Origin: Scleromatobacter humisilvae
GTDB lineage: Bacteria > Pseudomonadota > Gammaproteobacteria > Burkholderiales > Burkholderiaceae_C
Reading direction: 5' to 3'
Length of the DNA stretch: 64,000 nt
Assembly: GCF_023231945.1 (NCBI RefSeq)
Contig: NZ_JAJLJH010000007.1
Coordinates: 1 to 64,000 of the forward strand
Part shown: one piece after another, positions 12,030-20,540 of the stretch
Numbering within the stretch: position 1 is the first letter of the stretch
How the letters are laid out: every line of letters begins with the position of its first letter
Translations under genes and position numbers: made by a program
Notes under the pieces: model-generated
What the model was told of the DNA's origin: nothing
Databases searched by the model: none
Seen by the model: only the letters and a program-made list of their open reading frames with translations

Positions 12030-12058
12030 ATCATATCATCGTGCGAGCGAAACGTCAA
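12030..12058 (-). promoter_or_regulatory. sigma-70 promoter of the rplU operon
   Basis: On the minus strand TTGACG (12058-12053) and TATGAT (12035-12030) are separated by exactly 17 bp, a near-consensus pair. Transcription would start near 12022 and leave a leader of about 178 nt before rplU. Confidence 0.75.
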
Positions 12059-12098
12059 AGCGATGAGCGGAGGCGGGCTGCGGGGCGCCCAGCCTTCC

Positions 12099-12104
12099 TA
12101 TAAT
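12099..12104 (+). promoter_or_regulatory. -10 box of the ispB promoter
   Basis: A perfect TATAAT lies 27 bp before the GTG at 12132. The -35 region (around 12076-12081) is poor. The box is back to back with the rplU promoter, some 40 bp apart. It supports starting ispB downstream at 12132 rather than at the upstream in-frame codon at 12000. Confidence 0.55.
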
Positions 12105-12131
12105 GACCCATTCCCCCTTCCGCGAACCGAC

Positions 12132-13115
12132 GTGAACGCCCCCCTGACCCACGCGCCCCTGCCCGCCGATCCGATGGCTGCCGAGATGCAGGCCGTCGAC
12201 GACGTGATCCGCCGCCGGCTGACGTCCGAAGTCGCGCTCGTCGACCAGATCGCGAACTACATCGTCGGCGCCGGCGGCAAGCGGATCCGGCCGCGGCTGG
12301 TGCTGCTGTTCTCGCGCGCGCTCTCGTTCACCGGCAGCAGCCGCTTCGAACTGGCGGCGATCATCGAGTTCATCCACACGGCAACGCTGCTGCACGACGA
12401 CGTCGTCGACGAGTCGGCGCTGCGCCGCGGCCGCGCCACCGCCAACGCGCTGTTCGGCAACGCCGCCAGCGTGCTGGTGGGCGACTTCCTCTATTCGCGC
12501 GCCTTCCAGCTGATGGTGGAAGTGGGCCGCATGCGCGTGCTGGACGTGCTGGCCGATGCCACCAACGTCATCGCCGAAGGCGAAGTCCTGCAGCTGATGA
12601 ACATGCACGACGCCGACCTGGCCGTCGAGGACTACCTGCGCGTGATCCGCTACAAGACGGCCAAGCTGTTCGAGGCGAGCGCCCGGCTCGGCGCCGTGAT
12701 CGCCGACGCGCCGCGCGAGATCGAGGACGCCTGCGCCAACTTCGGCCGCTCGCTGGGCACCGCGTTCCAGCTGATCGACGACCTGCTCGACTACGAAGGC
12801 GATCCTGCCGCGTTGGGAAAGAACGTCGGCGACGACCTGCGCGAGGGCAAGCCGACGCTGCCGCTGCTGTTCGCGATGTCGCACGGCACGCCCGAGGAAA
12901 GCGCGCTGATCCGTCACGCGATCGAGCAGGGCGAGGTCGAGCGGCTGGGCGAGATCGTGCAGATCGTGCGCCGCACCGGCGCCATCGACGCGACGCGCGA
13001 GGCCGCACGCCGCGAGGCCGACCACGCGCGCGAACAGCTCGCGGCACTGCCCGATTCCGAGGCGAAGGCGCTGCTGCTGGAGCTGTGCCTGAAGTCGGTG
13101 GAACGCTCTTCCTGA
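12132..13115 (+). CDS. ispB: octaprenyl diphosphate synthase (all-trans polyprenyl type)
   Basis: IspB condenses isopentenyl diphosphate units into the long side chain of ubiquinone. The first aspartate-rich motif DDVVD is at residues 89-93 and the second DDLLD at 216-220, with the KRIRPRLVLL substrate-binding block before them and YKTAKLFE between them. From the GTG at 12132 the protein has 327 residues, the family length. An ATG at 12174 would remove a non-conserved leader and is also possible. A -10 box at 12099 argues against the start at 12000. The exact chain length made cannot be read from sequence. Confidence 0.92.
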   Translation: MNAPLTHAPLPADPMAAEMQAVDDVIRRRLTSEVALVDQIANYIVGAGGKRIRPRLVLLFSRALSFTGSSRFELAAIIEFIHTATLLHDDVVDESALRRGRATANALFGNAASVLVGDFLYSRAFQLMVEVGRMRVLDVLADATNVIAEGEVLQLMNMHDADLAVEDYLRVIRYKTAKLFEASARLGAVIADAPREIEDACANFGRSLGTAFQLIDDLLDYEGDPAALGKNVGDDLREGKPTLPLLFAMSHGTPEESALIRHAIEQGEVERLGEIVQIVRRTGAIDATREAARREADHAREQLAALPDSEAKALLLELCLKSVERSS

Positions 13116-13277
13116 GGCCTCTCGCCACGCCGGCTCTTGTCGGCGCTCCAAAAATTGTGCGAGAATGCTTAGCTCAGCGAAACGCAGCACCGAAAGCAGT
13201 GTGGCGGATCGAACGATACGTCCGAAAGGGCGGTCCGCAAGGACAACGTCAGAGGCTTAGCAGCTTCGCTGAAACAT

Positions 13278-13354
13278 CGGGGTGTAGCTTAGCCTGGTAG
13301 AGCGCTACGTTCGGGACGTAGAGGCCGGAGGTTCGAATCCTCTCACCCCGACCA
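13278..13354 (+). tRNA. tRNA-Pro, anticodon CGG
   Basis: A 77-nt cloverleaf folds fully. The acceptor CGGGGTG pairs with CACCCCG, the D arm is GCTT/GAGC, the anticodon stem CTACG/CGTAG encloses the loop TTCGGGA (anticodon CGG, reading CCG), and the T arm is GGAGG-TTCGAAT-CCTCT. The CCA end is encoded. CCG is probably a major proline codon at this GC content. Confidence 0.97.
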
Positions 13355-13380
13355 GATTCTTTCCCTGGAGTTCAGGGACT

Positions 13381-13412
13381 TGCAAAAAGCCGCGGAGACG
13401 CGGCTTTTTGCA
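13381..13412 (+). terminator. intrinsic terminator after tRNA-Pro
   Basis: Two perfect 14-base arms (TGCAAAAAGCCGCG and CGCGGCTTTTTGCA) enclose a GAGA tetraloop, with the T run inside the 3' arm. It lies 26 bp after the tRNA. The symmetrical A/T runs could let it work in both directions. Confidence 0.88.
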
Positions 13413-13848
13413 TTTCTGGCCACCGGCCCCGATTCGGTGTCAAGCCGCGCACCCTCATCGGCCTTCGCTTGCGCCGGTACGTGCCCGGCGTGAACGCTCG
13501 CACGAGCGCCGACGCCGATCGCGCGGCCGCCGCGACCCGCTGCATGCGACGCGCTGACCAACGCCAGCGGCGCGACCCGTGGCGTCATCGATCCGCGCCC
13601 GCCGCCGATCGCACGAACCATCAAGCACCGACTCGAGGACGTCGCTCGCGACGCCGATCCGCGTGCGCGCGCTTTATCAACTCTTTATGCGCGCCTCATC
13701 GAATTTGGTTATTTCTTTACGCCCTCGCAAATAGAGTTTTGGCTGCACCAGAACCCAGCCTGCGTGGGCATTCGAGCGGAGCCACAAGCGACGCCCGGCC
13801 GCGCGGGCACTTGCCGCGATCAGCGGAACTGAAAGAGAAGGTATACCC
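13413..13848. other. 436-bp regulatory gap before the potassium-island plus-strand operon
   Basis: The first 250 bp are GC-rich with no convincing gene. From about 13670 the sequence becomes AT-rich and holds the tandem TTTA site at 13673-13693, then TTGGTT near 13704 and an AAATAG-like stretch about 17 bp further. These make a plausible activated promoter for the gene at 13849, which has an AGAGAAGG ribosome-binding site. Confidence 0.6.
13673..13693 (+). promoter_or_regulatory. candidate KdpE operator upstream of the exported-protein/porin operon
   Basis: TTTA, seven bases, then TTTATGCGCG: two TTTAT half-sites exactly 11 bp apart. The match to the site upstream of the kdp operon (minus strand, 25290-25270) is 16 of 21 bases, including a shared run TCTTTATGCGCG. 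As I recall it, the E. coli KdpE operator has the same geometry (TTTATAC and TTTACAC, 11 bp apart). The site lies about 155 bp before the ATG at 13849. Confidence 0.55.
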
Positions 13849-14178
13849 ATGGACAGCATCAAGAAGTCGATGCTTTCGAAAGCAGGCGTTCTCGCGAACG
13901 CCATCTTGCTGACTTCCTGCCTTGTCGCGGCCACGCCATCCTGGGCCGCTCGCGACGCCGGTCAGATGATCGCGCAGGACAAGGCCAATCGGGACGTCAT
14001 TGCGCGCCGCCAGGCCGCGCTGGCCGCCGCTGCCAGCGCCCCCGCCGCGGAGCCGGCGAGCGAGGTCCTCCCGCTGGATCACGGGCCGCGTGCAACCACC
14101 ACGCCCTGGCTGAACGCCCAGTACAGGCTGCGCGCCCGCCAAGCAGCGAGCGCCGCCGTGGCGGCGGCCACGCAATGA
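13849..14178 (+). CDS. small exported protein of unknown function in the potassium island
   Basis: This 109-residue protein has a basic N-terminus (SIKKSMLSKAG) and a hydrophobic core. Two cleavage options are visible: a lipobox-like LTSC ending at Cys24, which would make it a lipoprotein, or signal peptidase I at SWA33. The mature part is Ala/Arg-rich, with [18 protein letters not shown] probably helical, and has no catalytic motif. Its TGA overlaps an ATG at 14175, 54 bp before the porin start, so it is co-transcribed with the porin gene. It follows a candidate KdpE site. Function not known; a periplasmic partner of the porin is a guess. Confidence 0.7.
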   Translation: MDSIKKSMLSKAGVLANAILLTSCLVAATPSWAARDAGQMIAQDKANRDVIARRQAALAAAASAPAAEPASEVLPLDHGPRATTTPWLNAQYRLRARQAASAAVAAATQ

Positions 14179-14228
14179 GCGCACGGAACAAGCAAGCGCG
14201 CAACGATCACCCACGAACGACAACCTCA

Positions 14229-15935
14229 ATGAACATCGCCTCGATCCGAACCCCCCTGGGTATGCGCGCCAAGCTGCCGCATGCCGCCATCGCCACCGCG
14301 ATCGCCTCCCTTGTCGCGGCGATTCCCGCCCATGCGGCCGACTCGGCGGACGCCAAGGCCACGCCTGCAGCCTGCGATCCCTACAAGACCTACGCGTGTC
14401 TCGACCAGTATCTCGGCGACGGCTTCCTCGGACGTCTCGCGAACTACTACGCGCTCGAATGGGGCCAGGGCGCCGCGCCGTCCGATCCGAAAGCGCCGCC
14501 CGCGCGCCGCGACGACTTCCCCCCGGCCGCCCAGTCGACGCCGCCGATGCCGTTCACCGAATGGCCGTACGGCGGCACGACGTCGCTGGGCGTCACGCGT
14601 CCCGCATCGGTCGACAGCCCGCTGATGGCCGCCCTGGCCAACACGTCCCTCGGCAAGTGGATGGGCGACAACAACCTGCAGGTCTACGGGTGGCTCAACG
14701 CCGGTGCCAACCTCAGCACCAGCAAGACCAAGCCGGGCGGCAACGCGCCCGCCGCGTACGACTACACGCCGAACACGGCGCAGTTCGACCAGGCCGTCGT
14801 CTACCTGGAACGCCTGCCCGACACGGTGCAGAAGGATCACATCGACTGGGGCATGCGCATCTCCACCATCTACGGCGCGGACTATCGCTACACCACGGCC
14901 TACGGCCTGCTGAGCAACCAGCTGCTGCGCGAGAACAAGGCCAACGGCGTCGACTTCCCGATGCTCTACGGCGAGGTGTTCTTCCCGCAGGTCGCCGAAG
15001 GCTTGATGGTGCGCGCGGGCCGCTTCATCTCGGTGCCGGACATCGAGGCGCAGCTGGCGCCCAACAACTACATGTACAGCCACTCGATGTCGTACTCGTT
15101 CGACAACTTCACCAACACCGGCGTGCTGGGCTCGTTGGCGGTCACGAAGAACTGGACGGCGCAGCTCGGGGTCGTCGCGGGCACGGAGTCGACCCTGGGC
15201 CATCTCGGCAAGCACGAGGACAACCCGTATCCGAACGTGCCGGGTTCCGTCTCCGGCCAGCCGGGCTACAACCCGCTCTATCCGGGCAGCACGTTCAAGG
15301 CCGACCCGGGCGCGATGCCCTCGCTCACCGCATGCGCGCGCTACGACGCCGACGACGGCAAGACCGACGTCAACGTCTGCGCCGACGGCATCAACAAGGG
15401 CACGTACGGCTACAACAACCTGCAGTGGTACGGGCTGACCTTCTATCACTCGTTCAACGACAAGTGGCACATCTCGGCAGAGGCGTATCACCTGTTCCAG
15501 AAGAACGTCCCGAACGCGCTCAACAGCGACGTCCAGACGATCTACGCCAACGGCGGCTCGCCGTTCTCGTCGAAGTTCATGCCGTTCAACGCGCCCGACC
15601 TCGCCCAATGCAGCAACAGCGCCGCGCTGACCTGCACGGCCGGGGTGACCGGCGTCGTGAGCTACATCAACTACTCGCCGGACGCGCTGAACAACTTCTC
15701 GATCCGGCCGGAGTTCTACCGCGACCTGCAAGGCCAGCGCACCGGCACGCGCGCGACCTACAAGAACCTGGCGCTGGGCTGGCAGCACTGGTTCTCGCCG
15801 CAGATCGAGATCCGCCCCGAGATCGCCTACTACCACTCGAGCGCGCTGTCGTTCAACGGCAGTGCGAACTACGGCATCGCTCCCAACCGCCGCACCGAGA
15901 CGGTCATTTCCGGCGACGTGATCTTCCATTTCTGA
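14229..15935 (+). CDS. outer-membrane beta-barrel porin, OmpL-like (Bbp2-type)
   Basis: The 568-residue protein has a signal peptide (hydrophobic AAIATAIASLVAAIPAHA, cleavage near residue 38). Many amphipathic strands follow, such as LQVYGWLNAGANLSTSKT, GMRISTIYGADYRYTTAYGL, WYGLTFYHSFNDKWHIS and IEIRPEIAYYHSSALSF. It ends ISGDVIFHF with a terminal Phe. Length and pattern resemble the putative beta-barrel porin-2 (OmpL-like) family. An in-frame ATG at 14175 overlaps the preceding stop; I prefer 14229 because it gives a normal-length signal peptide. In a potassium island it may admit ions across the outer membrane, which is inference. Confidence 0.82.
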   Translation: MNIASIRTPLGMRAKLPHAAIATAIASLVAAIPAHAADSADAKATPAACDPYKTYACLDQYLGDGFLGRLANYYALEWGQGAAPSDPKAPPARRDDFPPAAQSTPPMPFTEWPYGGTTSLGVTRPASVDSPLMAALANTSLGKWMGDNNLQVYGWLNAGANLSTSKTKPGGNAPAAYDYTPNTAQFDQAVVYLERLPDTVQKDHIDWGMRISTIYGADYRYTTAYGLLSNQLLRENKANGVDFPMLYGEVFFPQVAEGLMVRAGRFISVPDIEAQLAPNNYMYSHSMSYSFDNFTNTGVLGSLAVTKNWTAQLGVVAGTESTLGHLGKHEDNPYPNVPGSVSGQPGYNPLYPGSTFKADPGAMPSLTACARYDADDGKTDVNVCADGINKGTYGYNNLQWYGLTFYHSFNDKWHISAEAYHLFQKNVPNALNSDVQTIYANGGSPFSSKFMPFNAPDLAQCSNSAALTCTAGVTGVVSYINYSPDALNNFSIRPEFYRDLQGQRTGTRATYKNLALGWQHWFSPQIEIRPEIAYYHSSALSFNGSANYGIAPNRRTETVISGDVIFHF

Positions 15936-15946
15936 AGCGAAGGCGA

Positions 15947-15974
15947 CGCGCGCCTCGCACCCGCGAGGCGCGCG
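15947..15974 (+). terminator. strong hairpin between the porin and the PTS IIA-like gene
   Basis: Perfect 12-base arms (CGCGCGCCTCGC and GCGAGGCGCGCG) enclose an ACCC loop, 11 bp after the porin stop. There is no T run, so it may stabilise or process the porin mRNA or weakly attenuate transcription into the next gene rather than terminate fully. Confidence 0.5.
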
Positions 15975-16035
15975 ACTTGCCACCACGATGCCGCGGCTGC
16001 GGGCAACCACGGCCAGCGCGGCAGGAGATTCCGAC

Positions 16036-16563
16036 ATGCATCCAAGATCCGAGTTTCGCAAGCGCGTGGCGACCATGCCCGTCAGCGGCGAAGACGATCC
16101 GCACCTCGCGCGCTGGCTGCAACCCGAAAGCGTCCTCTGCGACGTCGACGTGCAGGACGCGACGGCGCTGTTCGACCTCGCCTCGAAGGAGATCGCGCGC
16201 CGGCACGGCCTCGAGCCGGCGCCGATCGCACGCGCACTGGCGCGCCGGGAGCAGACTGGGTCGACGTCGCTGGGCAACGGCTTCGCCATCCCGCATGCCC
16301 GCATCTCCGGCATCGCCGAGCCGCTCACGCTGCTGATCCGGCTGGACGAGGGCATCGCGTTCGACGCGCCGGACGGCATCCCCGTCGAACTCTTCCTGTT
16401 CATCATGGTGCCGCTCGCCGACCAGCATGCCCACCTGCAATTGCTCGCCGCGATCGCGCACGTGTTCTCGAATCGCGAGTTCCGGCGCGCGTTCGACGTT
16501 GCGACGGATGGCCCGGCGATGAGCGGGCTCCTGAGGGCAGGCATCGCAGGCATCGCTCGATAG
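16036..16563 (+). CDS. PTS IIA(Ntr)-like protein
   Basis: EIIA(Ntr) proteins accept phosphate on a histidine from NPr and act as regulators; in enterobacteria EIIA(Ntr) controls KdpD and TrkA. The 175-residue protein has the PTS_EIIA type-2 fold with active-site His87 in NGFAIPHARI, preceded by LARREQTGSTSLG. An N-terminal extension of about 25 residues precedes the domain. I chose the ATG at 16036 for its AGGAG ribosome-binding site 6 bp upstream. Its place downstream of the porin and opposite kdpDE suggests a role in potassium control. It is probably not the main ptsN, which normally sits by rpoN. Confidence 0.82.
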   Translation: MHPRSEFRKRVATMPVSGEDDPHLARWLQPESVLCDVDVQDATALFDLASKEIARRHGLEPAPIARALARREQTGSTSLGNGFAIPHARISGIAEPLTLLIRLDEGIAFDAPDGIPVELFLFIMVPLADQHAHLQLLAAIAHVFSNREFRRAFDVATDGPAMSGLLRAGIAGIAR

Positions 16564-16625
16564 CGCGCGACGGGCTGGGGCGCCACGTCGGCATTGATGA
16601 ATTCTTGTTGAACCGGCGCCCAATC

Positions 16626-16646
16626 TTTGCGGCATTTTTATGGCGA
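16626..16646 (+). promoter_or_regulatory. third, weaker candidate KdpE site
   Basis: TTTG at 16626 and TTTATGG at 16637 are again 11 bp apart, and the second half resembles the TTTATGCG half of the other two sites. It lies 40 bp before the ATG at 16686. The first half-site deviates, so this is less certain than the other two. Confidence 0.3.
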
Positions 16647-16685
16647 GTCCGCTCAAATGATGAACGCCGCCGCTCGCTCGAATCC

Positions 16686-17072
16686 ATGCTCGCAGCACTT
16701 CTCCGTGATCTCACGTCCAGTCACAGGGCCTGGGCGTTCGCCTCGCTCTGGCTTCTTTCGTTGACCATCATCGACGTGCAGACCGGCGGCGCGTACCGTT
16801 CGACGATCCTCTTCGCGATTCCGGTTGCGCTGGTGTCATGGAACGACTGGCGGCTGGGATTCCTGTTCGCCGCGCTCTCGGTGCTCTGCGCAAAGTTTGG
16901 CGACGCCATGCCCGAGCCGGGATCGGAAGGCCCGCTCTGGCTCGACGGGATGCTGGCGTTCATGAAATTGAGCATCGACGCCATCGTCGTGCACGCCTGG
17001 GGGCGGCGCCACAGAAAGCGTGCAGCGCAAAGCACCGACCCCCGCGATCTCACGAGCGACAGTCGCGACTGA
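16686..17072 (+). CDS. small inner-membrane protein of the potassium island
   Basis: This 128-residue protein has three likely membrane segments (AWAFASLWLLSLTIIDV, STILFAIPVALVSW, LGFLFAALSVLCAKF), then an amphipathic stretch and a charged C-terminus (RRHRKRAAQSTDPRD). The start at ATG 16686 keeps the candidate operator upstream; a TTG at 16605 is open in frame but would place that site inside the gene. The segment pattern recalls the membrane anchors of sensor kinases, but no signalling domain follows. It converges on kdpE, 6 bp apart. Function unknown. Confidence 0.6.
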   Translation: MLAALLRDLTSSHRAWAFASLWLLSLTIIDVQTGGAYRSTILFAIPVALVSWNDWRLGFLFAALSVLCAKFGDAMPEPGSEGPLWLDGMLAFMKLSIDAIVVHAWGRRHRKRAAQSTDPRDLTSDSRD

Positions 17073-17078
17073 GCGCGA

Positions 17079-17780
17079 TCACGGCACGAATCGATAGCCC
17101 ACGCCTGCTTCCGTGAGCAGGTGCTGCGGCTGCGACGGGTCGGTCTCCACCTTCTTTCGCAACTGACCCATGTAGACGCGCAGGTACGGCGTGTCCTCGC
17201 CATGGCTGGCCCCCCAGACGGCATGCAGCAACTGACGGTGTGTACGGACGCAGTTGGGATAGCTCGCCAGGTGCACCAGCAGGCGGTACTGGATCGGCGT
17301 GAGGTGCACCGGCTGGCCCGCCTTCTCGACTGATCGATGCACCAGGTCGATCCTGACGTCGCCGAATTCGATGGCGGCGGCACCGTCGGCACCCGTGCGC
17401 GAACGCCGGCGCAGCTGCGCGCGCACGCGCGCCAGCAACTCCCTCGCGCCGAATGGCTTGACGAGATAGTCGTCGGCGCCCGCATCGAGGGCGGCGATCT
17501 TGTCGTCTTCGGTCGTGCGAGCGGAGAGTACCAGGACGGGCATGTCTGACCAGGCCCTCAAGTCCCTGAGCAGGTCGACGCCGTCGCCGTCGGGCAGCCC
17601 GAGGTCGAGGACCACCAGGTCGACACGGCGCGTGCCGGCCTCGATCAGTCCCCGCTGGACGCCATCCGCCTCGACGACGTCGAAGCCCTCGGCGGCCAGC
17701 GACATGCGGACGAATCGCCGGATGTCGGCTTCGTCCTCGACGACCAGCACCCTTTGAACCGCCTCACTCATGCGGGCCAT
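17079..17780 (-). CDS. kdpE: KDP operon response regulator KdpE
   Basis: KdpE is the OmpR/PhoB-type activator of kdpFABC. The receiver domain has acidic Glu15/Asp16 (VVEDEADI), the phosphorylated Asp59 (VVLDLGLPDGDG) and the KPFG lysine block. The winged-helix domain occupies the C-terminal 95 residues, with TPIQYRLLVHLASYPN and the recognition-helix segment DTPYLRVYMGQLRKK. I chose the ATG at 17780 for its GGGAG ribosome-binding site 5 bp upstream; an ATG at 17771 is an alternative. The 5' end overlaps kdpD by 17 bp, so translation is coupled. Confidence 0.95.
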   Translation of the reverse strand: MARMSEAVQRVLVVEDEADIRRFVRMSLAAEGFDVVEADGVQRGLIEAGTRRVDLVVLDLGLPDGDGVDLLRDLRAWSDMPVLVLSARTTEDDKIAALDAGADDYLVKPFGARELLARVRAQLRRRSRTGADGAAAIEFGDVRIDLVHRSVEKAGQPVHLTPIQYRLLVHLASYPNCVRTHRQLLHAVWGASHGEDTPYLRVYMGQLRKKVETDPSQPQHLLTEAGVGYRFVP

Positions 17781-20496
17781 CGCCGCTCCCTTCCAGGCTC
17801 TCCAGATGCTCGAGGCCCTCGAGGCTCGGCGGCTCGCCGCGCGGGAGCTCGATGATGAAACGCGCACCGCCCAGCGGCCTGGTCTCGCCGTGGATCTTTC
17901 CGCCATGCGCCTCGACGATCGCCCGACAGATCGCCAGCCCAAGCCCCACGCCCGGTGTCGCGCTCTCCTTGCGCCCGCGCTCGAACATGTCGAAGATCGT
18001 GGACTCCTTGCCCTTGGGCAGGCCGGGCCCGACATCCTCGACCGTGATGACGACCTGGTCGCCGACGGCCTGGGCCCGGATGTCCACCGGCGTGCCCGGC
18101 CCGGTGTACTTCGCCGCGTTCTCGAGCAGGTTGCAGAGCACGCGTTCGAACAGCACCGCATCGATGTTGACCAGCGGCAGGTCTTCCGCCAGCGCGACCT
18201 TCACGCGCTGCGGCTCGAGCACGCTGCCCATGGCCTTCAAGGCGGTGCCGATCACCTCCTCGAGCGGCTGCCATTGGCGATTGAGCTGCACCGGGCCGGA
18301 TTGCAGCCTGGCCATGTCGAGCATGTTGGTCACGAGCGAATTCATCCGCATCGCGGCGTCCATGATGCGACGGGCCGTCCCGAGCTCGGCGGAGTCCGGC
18401 GCCATGTCCATCATCGTGAGCGACTCCGCCATGCCGACCAGCGCCGCCAGCGGCGTTCGCAGGTCGTGCGAGATCGCGGCGAGCAACGAATTGCGCAGGC
18501 GCTCGGACTCCATCTGCACGGTGACCGTCTGCGCGACGTCCACGTAGTGCACCCGCTCGAGCGAGATGGCAAGCAAGGACGCGCATGTGTCGAGCAGGCG
18601 GCGCTGCTCCGGCCCGGCCAGGCGCTCCGGATGGGCCGCCCCGATCGCCAGCACGCCGCGCATGCGCATCGGCGCCTTGAGCGGCATGTAGAGCAAGGGC
18701 GCAGCCGCCAGCGTGTTGGTGCCATGCCCCGCGCCTTCGTCGTGGTCGAACGCCCATTGCGCGACGCCCACGTCCAGCCCGGCAGGCTGTCCTTCGGAAT
18801 GCACGGCGCCGTGCAGCCGATCCTCGAGGTCCGGGATCATCAGCGCGGCGGGCGCCCCGAATTCCGATTTCATGAAGCGCGCGCCGATCTCCGCGATCTG
18901 CTCGGGCATGAGGGCGCCCGACAGATCCCGCGACATCGCATACATGGCCCGCACGCGCTCCTCGCGCGAGCGCGCGACCCGCGCCTGGAACTTCAGGCCC
19001 GCGGTGAGCTGGCCGATGACGAGCGCGACGACCAGCATGACGGCGAAGGTCAGCAGGTACTGTGCGTCGCTGACGCTGAAGCTGAAGCGCGGCGGCACGT
19101 AGAAGAAGTCGAACATGCCCACGGTCAGCAGCGATGCCAGCACCGCTGGGCCACGGCCGAAACGGATGGCCACCCCCACCACGGACAAGAGGAAGACCAT
19201 CACGATGTTGGCGCCGTCCAGCATCGGTGTCAGCGGGGCCACGGCGAGCGTGACCGCGCAGCAGATGGCCACGCTCCACGCGTAGCCGGCCCACTGAACC
19301 GGATCCTTCTGGTGCACGCTGGTCTCGCGCGACCCGGCCTCGCGCGCGCCGCCATCACGCCGGGGCAGCGCCACCTGCAGCAGGTCGAGGTCGTCCGCCA
19401 GCTTGCCCACCGCGTCGGCCAGGCGCGGTTTCCAGGGGCGGCGCACGCGGGCGGAGTCGCGTCCCAGCACCACGCGGGGCAGGTTGTGTTCGTGCGCGTA
19501 GCGGACGATCGTGGCGGGCAGGTCGCTGCCGCTCAGCGCCGCGGTGATGGCACCGTTGTCCTCGGCCGACTTCAGCAGTTGCAGGATGCGCTGCCGTGCC
19601 GCGTCCGGCAGGCGCTGCAGCGCGGGCGTCTCGACGTAGATGCAGTGCCACGGCACGCCGAGCTGCGCGGCCAGGCGCGCGGTCGTGCGAACCAGCTTCT
19701 CCGAGCGATCGTCGGGACCGACGCACAGCAGGATGGATTCGCGCGTCTGCCAGACCGGCGCCGCCTGCAGATTGCGCCGGTATTGCAGCATCTCGCTGTC
19801 GACGCGATCCGCCGTGCGCCGCAGCGCCAGCTCGCGCAGCGCGATGAGGTTGCCCTTGCGGAAGAAGTTGCGGACCGCCCGCTCCGCCTGCTGCGGCAGG
19901 TAGACCTTGCCTTCCTTCAGGCGCAGCAGCAGGTCGTCCGGCGGCAGGTCGACGATCACCACTTCGTCGGTCTCGTCGAATACCCGGTCAGGCACCGTCT
20001 CCCAGACGCGGATGCCCGTGATGCCGGTGACGATGTCGTTCAGGCTTTCCAGGTGCTGGACATTCATCGCCGACCAGACGTCGATCCCGGCATCCAGCAG
20101 TTCCTCGACGTCCTGCCAGCGCTTCGCATGGCGGGACCCTTGCACGTTCGAGTGGGCAAGTTCGTCGACGAGAACCAGCTGCGGGTGGCGCCCCAGCACG
20201 CCGTCGAGGTCGAACTCGCGCAGCACGCGGTCGCGATAGCGGACTTCCTTCAGCTCCATCCGCGGCAGCCCCGCGACCAGCGCCTCGGTCTCCGCACGGC
20301 CATGCGTCTCGATGACGCCGATGATGACGTCGACGCCCTGCTGCTGCTGGACGCGCGCGGCCGACAGCATTGCGAACGTCTTGCCGACGCCCGCCGATGC
20401 GCCGAAGAAGAGCTTGAGCTTGCCTCGACGGGCCTGGATCTCCTCGTCCTTGATCTTGGCAAGCAGGCGATCGGGATCGGGGCGGCTGTCCGTCAT
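17764..20496 (-). CDS. kdpD: sensor histidine kinase KdpD
   Basis: KdpD senses potassium limitation or osmotic upshift and phosphorylates KdpE. The 910-residue protein has all the usual domains: an N-terminal KdpD domain with the Walker A-like GASAGVGKT (32-40) and VLVDELAHSN, a universal-stress-protein-like domain (about 250-370), four closely spaced membrane helices (about 400-500), a GAF-like domain, HisKA with LLAAISHDLRTPLAALVG, and an ATPase domain with NLLENAAKYT and GVGLGLAICRAIVEAHGG. It starts 44 bp after kdpC and overlaps kdpE. EIIA(Ntr) contacts KdpD in E. coli, which matters given the PTS IIA-like gene nearby. Confidence 0.97.
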   Translation of the reverse strand: MTDSRPDPDRLLAKIKDEEIQARRGKLKLFFGASAGVGKTFAMLSAARVQQQQGVDVIIGVIETHGRAETEALVAGLPRMELKEVRYRDRVLREFDLDGVLGRHPQLVLVDELAHSNVQGSRHAKRWQDVEELLDAGIDVWSAMNVQHLESLNDIVTGITGIRVWETVPDRVFDETDEVVIVDLPPDDLLLRLKEGKVYLPQQAERAVRNFFRKGNLIALRELALRRTADRVDSEMLQYRRNLQAAPVWQTRESILLCVGPDDRSEKLVRTTARLAAQLGVPWHCIYVETPALQRLPDAARQRILQLLKSAEDNGAITAALSGSDLPATIVRYAHEHNLPRVVLGRDSARVRRPWKPRLADAVGKLADDLDLLQVALPRRDGGAREAGSRETSVHQKDPVQWAGYAWSVAICCAVTLAVAPLTPMLDGANIVMVFLLSVVGVAIRFGRGPAVLASLLTVGMFDFFYVPPRFSFSVSDAQYLLTFAVMLVVALVIGQLTAGLKFQARVARSREERVRAMYAMSRDLSGALMPEQIAEIGARFMKSEFGAPAALMIPDLEDRLHGAVHSEGQPAGLDVGVAQWAFDHDEGAGHGTNTLAAAPLLYMPLKAPMRMRGVLAIGAAHPERLAGPEQRRLLDTCASLLAISLERVHYVDVAQTVTVQMESERLRNSLLAAISHDLRTPLAALVGMAESLTMMDMAPDSAELGTARRIMDAAMRMNSLVTNMLDMARLQSGPVQLNRQWQPLEEVIGTALKAMGSVLEPQRVKVALAEDLPLVNIDAVLFERVLCNLLENAAKYTGPGTPVDIRAQAVGDQVVITVEDVGPGLPKGKESTIFDMFERGRKESATPGVGLGLAICRAIVEAHGGKIHGETRPLGGARFIIELPRGEPPSLEGLEHLESLEGSGDGPHE

Positions 20497-20540
20497 CGGG
20501 GCTTTCCATTCGGCATCCGGCTGCCGATTCTTGCGCAGTC

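Noticed and set aside
12000-12131. Upstream extension of ispB
   Set aside because: A perfect -10 box at 12099 and the divergent rplU promoter lie inside it, and the extra residues are not family-like.
15988-16035. N-terminal extension of the PTS IIA-like protein
   Set aside because: No ribosome-binding site, and the ATG at 16036 has AGGAG at good spacing.
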